DNA from: Mucilaginibacter pineti
Lineage (GTDB): Bacteria; Bacteroidota; Bacteroidia; Sphingobacteriales; Sphingobacteriaceae
Direction: 5' to 3'
DNA: 64,000 bases
Assembly: GCF_900101875.1 (NCBI RefSeq)
Contig: NZ_FNAI01000001.1
Span: forward strand, 682,001-746,000
Shown in pieces: positions 36,660 to 46,729 of this stretch. Position numbers and translations under genes: made by a program. How positions within the stretch are numbered: the first letter of the stretch is position 1; each line of letters begins with the position of its first letter. The notes under the pieces were generated by a model that had not been told where the DNA came from, ran no database searches, and saw only the letters and a program-made list of their open reading frames with translations.

Positions 36660-37127
36660 ATGGGCAACTCGCAATTAGATATACTGGATATAGAGATCCT
36701 AAAGCTTTTACAGAAGAACACCTTACTTACTAATAAGGAAATTTCCTTTAGTTTGCGTAAATCTATCGCGACAGTACACGACCGTATAAGGCGCCTTAAT
36801 GAGCTCGGCATTATAAAACGTTCTGTTGCTATCCTTGACAGAAAAAAGATCGATAAAAACCTCATTGCTTTCAGCCAGGTTTTATTGAACGATCATGCTA
36901 CCGCTACTTTGACCCAATTTGAAACAGAGATAGTGAAGTTCCCTGAAGTTATGGAATGCTTTCAGATGACGGGTACTTTTGATTTTTTGCTACGTGTTGC
37001 TACCAGCGATATGGATGCCTATCATCAGTTTTACAGGCATAAACTGGCTGCTTTACCAAATATCACCTCTATCCAAAGCTTTTTTGTATTGTCTGAAACC
37101 AAAAGTGATACGGCCTACCCGTTATAG
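36660..37127 (+). CDS. Lrp/AsnC-family transcriptional regulator
   Basis: The protein (155 aa) has an N-terminal AsnC-type HTH (LLTNKEISFSLRKSIATVHD, RIRRLNELGIIKRSVAIL) and a C-terminal RAM ligand-binding domain (MECFQMTGTFDFLLRVATSD). Such regulators bind amino acids and act on nearby biosynthesis or transport genes. The cysteine-synthase-like gene lies 165 bases away and is divergent, so it is the likely target. The amino-acid ligand is not predictable. Confidence 0.92.
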   Translation: MGNSQLDILDIEILKLLQKNTLLTNKEISFSLRKSIATVHDRIRRLNELGIIKRSVAILDRKKIDKNLIAFSQVLLNDHATATLTQFETEIVKFPEVMECFQMTGTFDFLLRVATSDMDAYHQFYRHKLAALPNITSIQSFFVLSETKSDTAYPL

Positions 37128-37130
37128 TAT

Positions 37131-37487
37131 TTATTGATTAAGCCTTTCTATGGTTACACACATAATACCGTTACTATACAACTCGTCCCGTATTTGTTTA
37201 ATCTCTGTAACGGAGAAAGCTTTATAAAACACCAGGGTTTTTCTTCCCGATATCACCGGTACTGTTTTAAACAAACTTACGGCCAGCGGCTGCTGGGCTT
37301 CATCAGCATAAAATACGGTATTAAGGAATCCAATATCTGAACCCGGAATAGCCACTTTTATGCGCCATTGATAAATTGGTTCGCCCTGTGCTGTTATGTT
37401 TTTTTTGGCGGCACATGATGTGGCCATCAATAGCAGCAGGTATACATACATCGGCTTTATATGAAAGCTCCGGGTTATACAATACAT
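37131..37487 (-). CDS. Small hypothetical lipoprotein, 118 aa
   Basis: The N-terminus reads MYVYLLLLMATSCAAKK from an internal Met, giving a lipobox ATSC, so this is a probable lipoprotein; the upstream ATG adds 12 residues and is less likely. The rest shows beta strands and no known domain (GFLNTVFYADEAQQPLAVSLFKTVPVISG has a chaperone-like character but no match). It is the last gene of the minus-strand group and lies beyond the 74-base inverted repeat. It is convergent with the Lrp gene. Confidence 0.6.
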   Translation of the reverse strand: MYCITRSFHIKPMYVYLLLLMATSCAAKKNITAQGEPIYQWRIKVAIPGSDIGFLNTVFYADEAQQPLAVSLFKTVPVISGRKTLVFYKAFSVTEIKQIRDELYSNGIMCVTIERLNQ

Positions 37488-37514
37488 CTTTTTTAAATTA
37501 GGGGCTTTAAAAAA

Positions 37515-37588
37515 GTCGTATTAATAACACCTGTTTATCTTGCTTTTATTCAGAAAAAACGAAACTCAACAGTGGTTATTAATACGAC
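37515..37588. repeat. 74-base structure with 21-base inverted arms
   Basis: The arms GTCGTATTAATAAC and GTTATTAATACGAC are perfectly complementary over 14 bases. Past a short mismatch the pairing resumes with TGTT/AACA, so each arm spans 21 bases (37515-37535 and 37568-37588) around a 32-base interior. It lies between the third TlpA-like gene and the small lipoprotein gene. It could be a long transcript hairpin that ends or limits transcription, or a MITE-like relic. No target-site duplication is visible. Confidence 0.75.
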
Positions 37589-37612
37589 CTGCATAATGGT
37601 TACTTAAATTCA

Positions 37613-38758
37613 CTATTCGTCCAGCAGCTCTTTTAATTTATTGGTAAGCTCTTCGCCGCGAATGTTTTTGGCTACTATTTTACCATCGGGAGCAACCAGA
37701 AAGTTTTGCGGAATTGACTGAACAGCGTACAACTGTGCTACATCATTTTTCCAACCTTTTAGGTCAGATACCTGCGTCCAGCTCAAATGATCGGCGTAAA
37801 TAGCTTTAAGCCATTTGTCTTTGGCACCAGGCTGATCAAGAGATACACCTAATATTGTAAAACCTTTTCCTTTATACAGATCAAAAGCCTTAACGACGTT
37901 AGGATTTTCTGCACGACATGGCCCGCACCAGCTGGCCCAAAAATCCACTAATACATATTTTCCTTTAAAATCATGCAATGAAATGGCTTTACCGGCGGTA
38001 TCTGCCTGGGTAAAATCCGGAGCTATGGCACCCAACGCTGTTTTTTTCATTTTGACAATTTCGGCAGCGTAGTTTGTACCTGTTTTGCTTGATTTTACGG
38101 CCGGTGATAAAGCGTTAAAAACGGGTTCAATTTCGGCAACATCCGGCACCGAACCTGCCGAGTTTTGAAGTGCAAAAAGGCTCATCAACGAATTAGGATT
38201 AGCTTTTATAAAAGCCAGGTTTACCTGTTTCTGATCTTTTTCCAACGCCTCGTAACGTTTATCTATATCATCGCTAAATTCTTTTGATTTACGTTTCTCT
38301 TCAGATGCAGCACTGTATTCTTTATTGAGCGCGTTCATTTTTTCGGTAACCGGTTTAAGGGCTACTTTTAATTTATCGTTATCAGCGTTAACCTGTCCTG
38401 CCTTTATTTTAGCATTTTCCAATGAATCAGGACTGGTTACTGTAATGGCTCCGGGCTCAAGGTATAATGTAGTAACGTTAAGGGACTGGCTGCGTAAACC
38501 GTCGCCTTTTTTATTAATAATTAAATAAGCGTTCTGAGGGTTATCAACCGTACCCTTAAAACTAAAAGCACCTGCATTCATCACCACCGAATCTGTTTGC
38601 CTGCCTGCAGCCGTGCTATACATTAAATAAGCCTTTGCCGGGGCCGATAGCGTTCCTACTTTTCCAGTCAGCGTATAATTTACACCGCTTTGTGCCATTA
38701 ACATTGCCGGCATGGCAACCATTAAAGAAGCACCTAAAAATTTGATTTTGTTTTTCAT
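37613..38758 (-). CDS. TlpA-like thioredoxin protein with DUF4369 domain (CGPC)
   Basis: This secreted protein (381 aa) has an N-terminal signal (LGASLMVAMPAMLMAQ) and a DUF4369 domain (about 25-130). A helical linker rich in Lys and Glu follows. The C-terminal TlpA/thioredoxin domain has Cys278 and Cys281 in WASWCGPCRAEN. CGPC is the motif of general thioredoxins, so this member is expected to be a strong reductant. It is the third of three paralogues downstream of the sigma/FecR-controlled SusCD pair, after a 235-base gap from the second, so it may have a separate promoter. Confidence 0.9.
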   Translation of the reverse strand: MKNKIKFLGASLMVAMPAMLMAQSGVNYTLTGKVGTLSAPAKAYLMYSTAAGRQTDSVVMNAGAFSFKGTVDNPQNAYLIINKKGDGLRSQSLNVTTLYLEPGAITVTSPDSLENAKIKAGQVNADNDKLKVALKPVTEKMNALNKEYSAASEEKRKSKEFSDDIDKRYEALEKDQKQVNLAFIKANPNSLMSLFALQNSAGSVPDVAEIEPVFNALSPAVKSSKTGTNYAAEIVKMKKTALGAIAPDFTQADTAGKAISLHDFKGKYVLVDFWASWCGPCRAENPNVVKAFDLYKGKGFTILGVSLDQPGAKDKWLKAIYADHLSWTQVSDLKGWKNDVAQLYAVQSIPQNFLVAPDGKIVAKNIRGEELTNKLKELLDE

Positions 38759-38993
38759 GTAATTATTTTTTTATTGAAGCTAAACCACGATCGTTAGCGT
38801 TATTTTTTATAAATATGCTTATCATTAAATTTAATAGCAATCATTCCATCAAAAGCCGGAAATTTTATACTATTACCGGAATAAACATTATCTTTTTTCG
38901 ATTTAAAAAGATTTAGCACGGTAATAACCTATGTTTTTTCAGTATTGATAATCCATTGAAGACATGACGATTAACTCAAGTTACTGATTATCG

Positions 38994-40178
38994 TTATTTA
39001 TCAAAAACAGAGGCCAGCATTTTGTCCATATCCTCGTCTGTACCACCAAAGCTATCGCCAAACCGACCGATAATTTTGCCGGATGGATCTATCAATATTT
39101 TTGTCGGGATAGATGAGATACCATATCGTTCGTCCAGATCCTCGGGATTGGGGATATGTTTCATTATCATATCCATTTTAAGCCCTCTTAACACATGGTG
39201 CCAAATGCCTACGTTGTCTTTAGCTACAGCAGCATTCCACGTTGGGATTTTTCCGTCATCATCGGCAATGCCAATAATATCCAGCCCTTTATCTTTGTAT
39301 TTGTTGTAAACTTCAATCATGTGTGGGTTACCTTTACGGCAGGGCACACACCAGCTTGCCCAAAAATCAAGCATTACATATTTTCCTTTAAAATCGGTTA
39401 ATGAAAGTTGCTTGCCATTAATATCCATTTTGGTAAATACAGCGGCCATGCTTCCCGGCATACCAGATTCTATGGTTTTGATTTTTGCGTCCAGTTCCTT
39501 TGCCGCATCGGTAGCTTTAAGCTCATCGTTAAAGGCATTATAAACCACTTTAGTTGAATCGAGTTTCATTTGCGACACATAGTAACGCATCATATCAAGC
39601 GTTACATATGAGTTGGGGTGATCAAGAAAAAACTGATAAGTAACCTTTTTTATGCGGGCAAAGTAAGGTTCAAATTGATCGTGAATGGCGGCGGCTTTTT
39701 CATGATCTTTTTCTTTCATAAAGGCCTCTTCAAGCGGCTTCATTTCTTCACGGATAGAATTGGTTTTGGCCGTAAGTTCTTCAAACTCCAATTCTGTTTT
39801 TGAGCCACTTATTTTTAACTTTTTAAGCTCGGCAGGATTACCCGCAAGTTTTAAAACTGATGGTTCCAGGTAAATCTCACGCATCCTGTCCTCATATTTT
39901 TCCCGTGGGATAACCTCGCCGGTATGCTTAAAAATTATTCTTGCACTAACGGGCTGGCCAATATTACCGGTTAAAGTAAAAGCGTTATTTACTACAGGTT
40001 TTGAAAGATGAGCATATGCACCAGAAGCATCGGCGTAATAAAGCAGTACGGAATCCATTTTGGCGCCGCTTAATTTACCCTGTAAGGTAAATTGTGTTAA
40101 TGGTTTAGCATCCTGCGCAAAACCCTGTTGTAAAAAAAACAACGATAAGAGCATGCAGCTTAATTTTTTGGTTTTCAT
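38994..40178 (-). CDS. TlpA-like thioredoxin protein with DUF4369 domain (CVPC)
   Basis: This protein (394 aa) has a cleavable signal (MLLSLFFLQQGFAQ), a DUF4369 domain (about 26-115), a long helical middle and a TlpA domain with Cys277 and Cys280 in WASWCVPCRKGN. CVPC is common in TlpA/ResA reductases. It is the second paralogue of the locus. A perfect 11-bp hairpin upstream, between this gene and the first paralogue, may set their ratio. Confidence 0.9.
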   Translation of the reverse strand: MKTKKLSCMLLSLFFLQQGFAQDAKPLTQFTLQGKLSGAKMDSVLLYYADASGAYAHLSKPVVNNAFTLTGNIGQPVSARIIFKHTGEVIPREKYEDRMREIYLEPSVLKLAGNPAELKKLKISGSKTELEFEELTAKTNSIREEMKPLEEAFMKEKDHEKAAAIHDQFEPYFARIKKVTYQFFLDHPNSYVTLDMMRYYVSQMKLDSTKVVYNAFNDELKATDAAKELDAKIKTIESGMPGSMAAVFTKMDINGKQLSLTDFKGKYVMLDFWASWCVPCRKGNPHMIEVYNKYKDKGLDIIGIADDDGKIPTWNAAVAKDNVGIWHHVLRGLKMDMIMKHIPNPEDLDERYGISSIPTKILIDPSGKIIGRFGDSFGGTDEDMDKMLASVFDK

Positions 40179-40299
40179 AATTAAAATTGATTTAACTGTT
40201 TAAAATGAGGTATTAAGCAAAAAGCAGCAAATACATTTCCAGCACGGCCTTTTTTGAACGTTATAAATAACTATTAGAATAAATGCTTGGACTGGCTAA

Positions 40300-40328
40300 A
40301 TATGGCCCGTTTGCCGGACGGGCCATAT
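40300..40328. terminator. Intercistronic hairpin between TlpA-like genes one and two
   Basis: ATATGGCCCGT pairs perfectly with ACGGGCCATAT (11 bp) around the 7-base loop TTGCCGG. It lies 10 bases beyond the stop of the upstream gene on the minus strand. No long T-run follows, so it may act as a partial terminator or as a stabiliser of the upstream mRNA. Confidence 0.6.
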
Positions 40329-40337
40329 AGAAAATCA

Positions 40338-41531
40338 TCAACTCCCGAAAACTTCCTTCAGTTTTTCGTCTATCTTTTTCTCGTCGCCGCTGCTTACCAG
40401 TATTTTACCTTCTTTATCAAGTAATACGTAATAAGGAATGTAGGTAGTCATGTAAAGACTGCCTATACGCGAGGGCATGTTTTTTATCGGAAATTCATCG
40501 CATACCTGCGTCCATGGCATTTTCTCTACGTCCATGGCTTTGAACCAGTCTTTCCATTTGCTATCATCAGAAACACTTACGATCTCGAAACCCTTGGCAT
40601 TGTACTTTTGATAAACCGACTTCCAGTGTGGGATGGCCTGACGGCAGGGATGACACCAGCTTGCCCAAAAATCAATCATGGTATATTTGCCCCGGGTTGA
40701 TGAAAGGGTATATTTAGAACTATCCCTTTTTAGTAAAGTAAAATCGGGAGCCACCGCACCTGGTTGAACCGCCTTTAATTTGGCAAGTGAAGCAGCCAAA
40801 CTTTTATAATAAGCGGATGATTTAGCTTCGCCGGTAAACTTGTTCAATGTTGCTTCGAGCGTTGTTACAGGCATATCGCTCGAAAACTGATACAAGTTAT
40901 TAAACATGTATACCCCGGCTACCGACGATGGATTTTTTGTTATGTATTCATCGATCTTTGTTTTTTGCCAGGCCTGCTGCACTTTACGCACCGAATCCAT
41001 CTGGTCGCGTACTTTGTATTGAGCATCAACGTTATTACCTGCCGCTTTAAACTTCTTATCAAGCTCGGCATATACCGGGTCAAACTTTTTCTGACCGGGA
41101 TCATTCTGATAAGCCATCCAATCGTCATAGTTTTTTGAACCTTGTTCCGTAAATTTTTTCAGCTGCGCGCCCTTACCTTCGCCATATTTGGTATAATCAT
41201 AATGCTCGGCTCCGGCAGTATCGGCGGTTACTGTAACGGTTGCATTATCAACAAAAACATTAAAGCTCCATTTACCAGGTTCAATTGTTAAAGTCATCAT
41301 TTGCGGTGCATCCAATTGGCCCTGCAACTTAAAAGTGCCATTAGTAACCGTGCCGCTATCAACAGTTTTTGAGCTACGGTCATCTTCATTGTAGCTTTGC
41401 AATTTTATGGTGCCGGATGATATACCTTTTAAACTTCCGTTTATAACATATCCACTTTGATCGGCTGACTTGTTGCTGCAACCTGCCAGCATCAGCGATG
41501 CTGCCAGGCAGTTTAATATAGTTTTTTTCAT
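40338..41531 (-). CDS. TlpA-like lipoprotein with DUF4369 domain (CHPC)
   Basis: This protein (397 aa) is a lipoprotein (LMLAGC, Cys18), unlike its two neighbours. The DUF4369 domain (about 28-115) is followed by helices and a TlpA domain with Cys293 and Cys296 in WASWCHPCRQAI. CHPC is the active-site motif of DsbA-type oxidants, so this member may have a higher redox potential, though the fold is of reductase type. It starts 12 bases after susD, so it is cotranscribed with the SusCD pair. Confidence 0.9.
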   Translation of the reverse strand: MKKTILNCLAASLMLAGCSNKSADQSGYVINGSLKGISSGTIKLQSYNEDDRSSKTVDSGTVTNGTFKLQGQLDAPQMMTLTIEPGKWSFNVFVDNATVTVTADTAGAEHYDYTKYGEGKGAQLKKFTEQGSKNYDDWMAYQNDPGQKKFDPVYAELDKKFKAAGNNVDAQYKVRDQMDSVRKVQQAWQKTKIDEYITKNPSSVAGVYMFNNLYQFSSDMPVTTLEATLNKFTGEAKSSAYYKSLAASLAKLKAVQPGAVAPDFTLLKRDSSKYTLSSTRGKYTMIDFWASWCHPCRQAIPHWKSVYQKYNAKGFEIVSVSDDSKWKDWFKAMDVEKMPWTQVCDEFPIKNMPSRIGSLYMTTYIPYYVLLDKEGKILVSSGDEKKIDEKLKEVFGS

Positions 41532-41542
41532 TATTGCTTTAA

Positions 41543-42973
41543 TTAGTTTGCGTAACCAGGGTTTTGATCTACTTTACCGTTAGTGACTCTTTCAATGTTC
41601 GGTATTGGCAGTATAAGTTGTGTTGCCGCTGTGATAGCCGGTTGTATTTTCTTCACAGTTGCAAACGGAAGCCTGCGCAGCGCGAACCAATCGCCCCCAT
41701 TTTCACCAATAAAGTTTTTCATTTCTTCTTTTACCACCAGCAACTGTAATTCTTCGCCGGTTTTAGCATTAATAACTGCCGATACATCCGTAATACCAGC
41801 ACGGTTCATTATGGTAGTTAGCAGTGTTTTGGCTTTTGTTAAATCGCCGTTTAAAAGAGCGAGCGCTTCGGCCTCCAATAAATAAGCTTCGGTTATCCTA
41901 AAAGCATAGCAATTTTCAGAGAGCGGCGTTTGCTGAATGTTTTTTACATCGCCCGAGTAATACTTGGTAAATTCGGGGATAACACCGTAATAACGACTGG
42001 TGTAATCTTTATACATCCATTCTGCGCGAGGATCGCCGGTTAACATGCTCTTTAATGAATCTGTTAAAACATATTGCTGATAGTACTGGTAATTTTGAAA
42101 TTTGTAGTTTTCGGTAGCAAACGGCTGCACGTTCATTACCACTTCTTTGCTGGTTAGTCCATTGCTCAAAAACAAATCCTTAACGCTTGGTTCCAGTTCA
42201 AACGTTTTGGCGTTTATCACATCATCTGTGAGCGTAGCTACCTGTGCATAATCTCCTGCGATACCCCTGTTTATCAACACACGGGCCTTTAAAATTTTTG
42301 CAGCTGTAATGTTAGCGTAAAAGGTTTTTGTGTTTTGAGCGGGCAGATCAGGAATAGCTGCATCAAGATCGGAAAGGATTGATGTATAAGTAGCCGCAAC
42401 GGTAGACCGCGCCACATTTATATTATCGGTAGTGATAAACTCATCGCGCAAAATAATGCCAAACTTGCTATTTACATCATGATATTCCCCATAAAACAGC
42501 AGCAGATACTCGTTGCCGTAAGCCCGTAAAAATTTAGCTTCGGCAATCATTTGTTTCTTGGTTGCTGCCGGTATGGTTGTAATCGGTGCAACGTTTTTCA
42601 GGAAGCCGTTTGCAGCATTTACTAAAGCGTAGCCATAGTTCCAGATACCGTCAACACCGTATGATTTTGAATCGAAGGTAAATTCATTAAAGTTATCACC
42701 GCCACCTGGTATTACCAGCGTATTAGCCATTTCTGATGGCAGGCTTTCGCTTACATCGCACCACCTTACAGATGGTATGGTGTTATTATCTGCACCAGCA
42801 TTGGCAAACCGGTAATATACACCATTAAGTACGGTAAATGCACTTTTTGCATCTACAATAACATTACCATCAACCTCGGACGTGGTGGGGAATACATTTA
42901 ATTCTTTTTTACATGACCAAAGAAAGCAACTGACAAAAACAATTACCAGATACTTTATATTTTTCTGTTTCAT
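41543..42973 (-). CDS. SusD/RagB family lipoprotein (sigma/FecR-controlled locus)
   Basis: The protein (476 aa) has a lipobox CFLWSC (Cys21) and the SusD start KKELNVFPTTSEVDG. The helical TPR region and the C-terminal SusD part (FRITEAYLLEAEALALLNGD, LLPIPN-like LPIPNIERVTNG) are intact. It pairs with the SusC protein 25 bases upstream. Whether the substrate is a glycan, a peptide or another molecule is not shown; the TlpA-like partners argue against simple sugar uptake. Confidence 0.93.
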   Translation of the reverse strand: MKQKNIKYLVIVFVSCFLWSCKKELNVFPTTSEVDGNVIVDAKSAFTVLNGVYYRFANAGADNNTIPSVRWCDVSESLPSEMANTLVIPGGGDNFNEFTFDSKSYGVDGIWNYGYALVNAANGFLKNVAPITTIPAATKKQMIAEAKFLRAYGNEYLLLFYGEYHDVNSKFGIILRDEFITTDNINVARSTVAATYTSILSDLDAAIPDLPAQNTKTFYANITAAKILKARVLINRGIAGDYAQVATLTDDVINAKTFELEPSVKDLFLSNGLTSKEVVMNVQPFATENYKFQNYQYYQQYVLTDSLKSMLTGDPRAEWMYKDYTSRYYGVIPEFTKYYSGDVKNIQQTPLSENCYAFRITEAYLLEAEALALLNGDLTKAKTLLTTIMNRAGITDVSAVINAKTGEELQLLVVKEEMKNFIGENGGDWFALRRLPFATVKKIQPAITAATQLILPIPNIERVTNGKVDQNPGYAN

Positions 42974-42998
42974 TTTACTATTTGTTAATGGGTAAAAA

Positions 42999-45900
42999 TT
43001 AAAAACCTGCCTTTAAACCTAATGAGAAGGTTTTTACCGTAGGGTAATTACTCACATCAAAATAACCGCCGCCTACACTGTAGGGATCGTCAGATGTTTC
43101 TGGGTCATTACCCGGATACTTGGTAATGGTGAATAGATTGGTCGCTGACGCAAATACTGAAGCATTTTGCAAACCGGCTTTTTGCATCCACCTGCTTTTA
43201 CCTAAATGATAATTAAACGTTAGGGTACGCAGCTTTAAGTACGATGAGTTGAATACATCGAGGTTTGATTTATAGTAGATACCGTCATTGAGTAACAACC
43301 GCGGCTGGTTGCTATCGGTATTTGTTGAGGTATACCTGTTAAGCATGGCTACATTGGCATTTGATGTGCCGGTGAATGCTACGCTTGATACATGATCGCC
43401 CCAAACCAGCTTACCTCCCTGTGAAAATGTAAAGTAAAATTGCAGATCGAAGTTTTTGTAAGTGAAGCCCTGTGTAATACCGCCAAAATATTTTGGTGCC
43501 GCGTTTGCTATTACAGTACCAAAATTAAGGTAATTATTTGTAGGGCCGGTTTCTTCCAGCTGATACATTGGGTCGCCGATATTAAGGTAAGGGAATATAT
43601 ATGTAGCATAAACCCCTAACTTTTTCTTATAAGCATCAAGCTGTGCCTGGTTCTTTATAATACCGGTAACTGTAAGACCGGTTATTAAGCCCAACGGTTT
43701 TCCTTCAACCAAAGTGGTGTTACCATATTCCAGCCCGGTTAAATCGCCCAACTGTCCCAGATCGGCATTTTTGTCCAGCTTGGTAACCAGCGATTTATTC
43801 CAGGTAACATTTATCGATGCATTCCATTTAAAATTTGTAGTATGGATTATATCGCCCGACAAACTGGCCTCAAAACCGGTGTTTTTGATACCAACGGCAT
43901 TGCTAAATGCTGCTCCGTATGAGCTGCTTGGAGCAACAGGCAGCGCAAGTAAGGCCCCGCTGGTTTTCTTGTTGTAATAATCAAACGTTGCCTGTAACCT
44001 GTTTTTGAATAATGATATATCTAAACCACCATCGGCCTCTTTTGTGCTTTCCCATTTAATGGTTGGATTACCTAATTGTGTAGGGATAAGCGCGCTTGTA
44101 CCGCCATAAGAGAACGGACTGTACAGTGTACGATACATCTGATCGCCAATATTTTGCGTTCCGGTTAAACCGTAGCTTCCGCGGAATTTAATATCGTCTA
44201 TCCAGTTAACGTTCTTAAGAAAGTTTTCCTGCGATATACGCCAGGCTATAGCACCTGAGGGAAAGTAACCAAATTTATCATTAGGGCCAAATTTTGAAGA
44301 ACCATCGGTTCGGCCGGTAAAGGTAAACAGGTATTTATCCATATAACTGTAGTTTGCCCGTACATAAAACGACAATAAGTAACTTTGGGGTTTCGACGGA
44401 TCATCTCCCCTTACATATAGTGGCGTAACCGCGGATGAAAGACTGGTTAACACATTATCATTAGGATAGCCTGTAGCTGTAGCACTAAAAAAGCTGGTTT
44501 TGCGCGTTTCATAAGATGTACCAGCCAGTACATCTATAGTATGCTTACCAAAGCTTTTGTTGTAGGAAAGTGTATTTTCCAAAAACCAGTTGGTAAGCCT
44601 ACTGTTTGTATTGCCGCCTATGCCACCCTCGTTAGCAACGTTACCATAAAAACTACCAATATCCAGATAGCTTGGAGTATAGTTCCGTTGGTTGTATGCC
44701 TGTGAGTTTAACGATACCGTACTTTTAAACTGTAGTTGTTTGGTGATATCATATATACCCGAGAAAGAACCAAGTAAGCTAAATGTTTTTGCATTATTTG
44801 TTGCTGTAAGCAATGCAACGGGGTTTTGAAAACCCTGGTACGAGGCACCCACTTCAGAAAAATTGGTAAAATTTCCATCGGCGTCGTAAGGTGTATAGTC
44901 AGGTCGCGATCTTAAAGCCTGACCGTAAGCACCATCGCCAATATTTTGCTGGGTGTAACCCAATATAAGGTTAGTAATAAACCTGAAATGCTTACCAATC
45001 TCGTTCTCCAGATTTACTTTTCCCGAGATCCTTTGGTAATCAGTGGCTTTTACTACACCGGGTGTGCTGTTGTACGATATAGAGCTAAAATACTTTGACG
45101 CCGCGCCGCCGCCTTGTACGGCAAGTTCGGCATTGTGTGATACCGTGTTGCGGGTTACTTCCTTTATCCAATCGGTATTGCCTTTGCCAAAAAATAAATT
45201 GGGTGTATTCAGGATTGAATTTATATCATCGGGAATAGGATCGCCGGCTGCCTTACGTTCGTCATAATCGTTTTGAGCTGCCTCGGTAAGTAATGTTTTG
45301 TATTGCGATGCATTTAAAACATGAGGGGTTTTAGGCGAGGTAATGGTTGTGTAATAACTGGCTGTTATTACGGGCTTCATATCCTTTTTGCCTCGTTTAG
45401 TGGTAATAATAACCACACCATTAGCCGCTTTTGATCCGTAAATAGCCGTCGATGAAGCATCTTTTAAAATACTGATAGACTCTATATCATCGGTATTTAA
45501 TCCGCCAAGGCTGTTAAGCCCGTTAACGAAAGCGGTCGACAAGCCAGCATTTACGCCACCTGCGGCTGTAACGTCGTTACCTACAGGGCTGCCCACATCA
45601 TAACCGGGAGTTTTAAAGCTGCTTTGCACCTGCACCGGTACTCCATCAATTACGTATAAAGGATCGTTTCCGCCCAAAATAGAGCTTGAGCCCCTTATCC
45701 TTATACGCACAGCACCGCCGGGTGTTCCGTCAGATTTGGTTACTTGTACGCCCGCAGCTTTTCCTGCAAGCGCATTATCAATGGTGGTAAAAGGTACATC
45801 CTCAATGGTTTTGGTATCAACTGTAGATACCGCGCCGGTTAGATCTTTCTTTCTTGTGCTGCCGTAACCCACTACCACAACCTGGTTAAGGTTAGACAGG

Positions 45901-46523
45901 TCTATCTGCATTGTAACATTCAGTACATCCTGGCTGGTAATGGTTACCTCTTTATTTTTGTAACCAATAAACCTAAAAACAACAATGTCTCCTTTCTCTA
46001 CAGACATTGAATAAAAACCTGTTTCATCAGATACGGTATTTCTTTTGCCTTTACTATCAACTATTGTAACGCCCGGTAACGGCTTGCCATTTTCGTCGGT
46101 TACTTTGCCGGTTATAGTGTAAGGAATTGTAATAAGATTAACGATTTTTGAAAAGAGAGATTCCGATTTATTTTTAACAACGATGTTCTTTTGGTCAACA
46201 ACATTAAAAGATAGCGGCAGATCTTTGAAATAATTGTCCAGTACGTCATTTATGGAAGCATTTTGCGCGTGAATGCTTACACGTAAATTGCGAATAGTTG
46301 CAATGTCGTAGAAAAAAACGTATCCTGTTTGTTTTTCTATCGAATGAAAAACTGCCTCAACAGCTACATTCTTTTCGTTTAAATTGATACTTTGTCCGTA
46401 GCCTTTGGCACTGGCCTGCATAAGGGCTATGATCAACAGGAAGGTAGTCAACTTCATAACCAATAAAAAATTAGGGGGAAGCCAGGAACTGAACACAGCT
46501 CTGGTAATAGCATTAAATTTCAT
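42999..46523 (-). CDS. SusC/RagA family TonB-dependent transporter with STN signalling domain
   Basis: From the ATG at 46523 the protein has 1174 residues. A signal anchor (about 20-40) precedes the STN domain (about 46-117), the part that contacts FecR-type anti-sigma factors. A carboxypeptidase-like domain (TITGKVTDENGKPLPGV), the plug (VVGYGSTRKKDLTGAVS, IRIRGSSSILGGNDPLYVIDG) and the barrel ending VKTFSLGLKAGF follow. The STN domain plus the neighbouring FecR and ECF sigma genes show signal-transducing uptake. A further upstream ATG at 46598 gives an implausible 25-residue extension. Confidence 0.94.
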   Translation of the reverse strand: MKFNAITRAVFSSWLPPNFLLVMKLTTFLLIIALMQASAKGYGQSINLNEKNVAVEAVFHSIEKQTGYVFFYDIATIRNLRVSIHAQNASINDVLDNYFKDLPLSFNVVDQKNIVVKNKSESLFSKIVNLITIPYTITGKVTDENGKPLPGVTIVDSKGKRNTVSDETGFYSMSVEKGDIVVFRFIGYKNKEVTITSQDVLNVTMQIDLSNLNQVVVVGYGSTRKKDLTGAVSTVDTKTIEDVPFTTIDNALAGKAAGVQVTKSDGTPGGAVRIRIRGSSSILGGNDPLYVIDGVPVQVQSSFKTPGYDVGSPVGNDVTAAGGVNAGLSTAFVNGLNSLGGLNTDDIESISILKDASSTAIYGSKAANGVVIITTKRGKKDMKPVITASYYTTITSPKTPHVLNASQYKTLLTEAAQNDYDERKAAGDPIPDDINSILNTPNLFFGKGNTDWIKEVTRNTVSHNAELAVQGGGAASKYFSSISYNSTPGVVKATDYQRISGKVNLENEIGKHFRFITNLILGYTQQNIGDGAYGQALRSRPDYTPYDADGNFTNFSEVGASYQGFQNPVALLTATNNAKTFSLLGSFSGIYDITKQLQFKSTVSLNSQAYNQRNYTPSYLDIGSFYGNVANEGGIGGNTNSRLTNWFLENTLSYNKSFGKHTIDVLAGTSYETRKTSFFSATATGYPNDNVLTSLSSAVTPLYVRGDDPSKPQSYLLSFYVRANYSYMDKYLFTFTGRTDGSSKFGPNDKFGYFPSGAIAWRISQENFLKNVNWIDDIKFRGSYGLTGTQNIGDQMYRTLYSPFSYGGTSALIPTQLGNPTIKWESTKEADGGLDISLFKNRLQATFDYYNKKTSGALLALPVAPSSSYGAAFSNAVGIKNTGFEASLSGDIIHTTNFKWNASINVTWNKSLVTKLDKNADLGQLGDLTGLEYGNTTLVEGKPLGLITGLTVTGIIKNQAQLDAYKKKLGVYATYIFPYLNIGDPMYQLEETGPTNNYLNFGTVIANAAPKYFGGITQGFTYKNFDLQFYFTFSQGGKLVWGDHVSSVAFTGTSNANVAMLNRYTSTNTDSNQPRLLLNDGIYYKSNLDVFNSSYLKLRTLTFNYHLGKSRWMQKAGLQNASVFASATNLFTITKYPGNDPETSDDPYSVGGGYFDVSNYPTVKTFSLGLKAGF

Positions 46524-46729
46524 TACTTTTGTAAAGTTTGGATTAACACATGAATAGTTCGACCGAATTGTTTTTGTCCGTATGCGGGGTTGATCCAAAT
46601 ATTTTCCGTGGAGGTGCTGGTAACACTTCTGCGGTTTTTTATTTGGTGCCCGTCTTACCTGCTAATGCTGCTTTCGTAAATGTTTTTTCATTTGAGTTTT
46701 TGGGGTTAATAATTAACTAATATTTAAAA

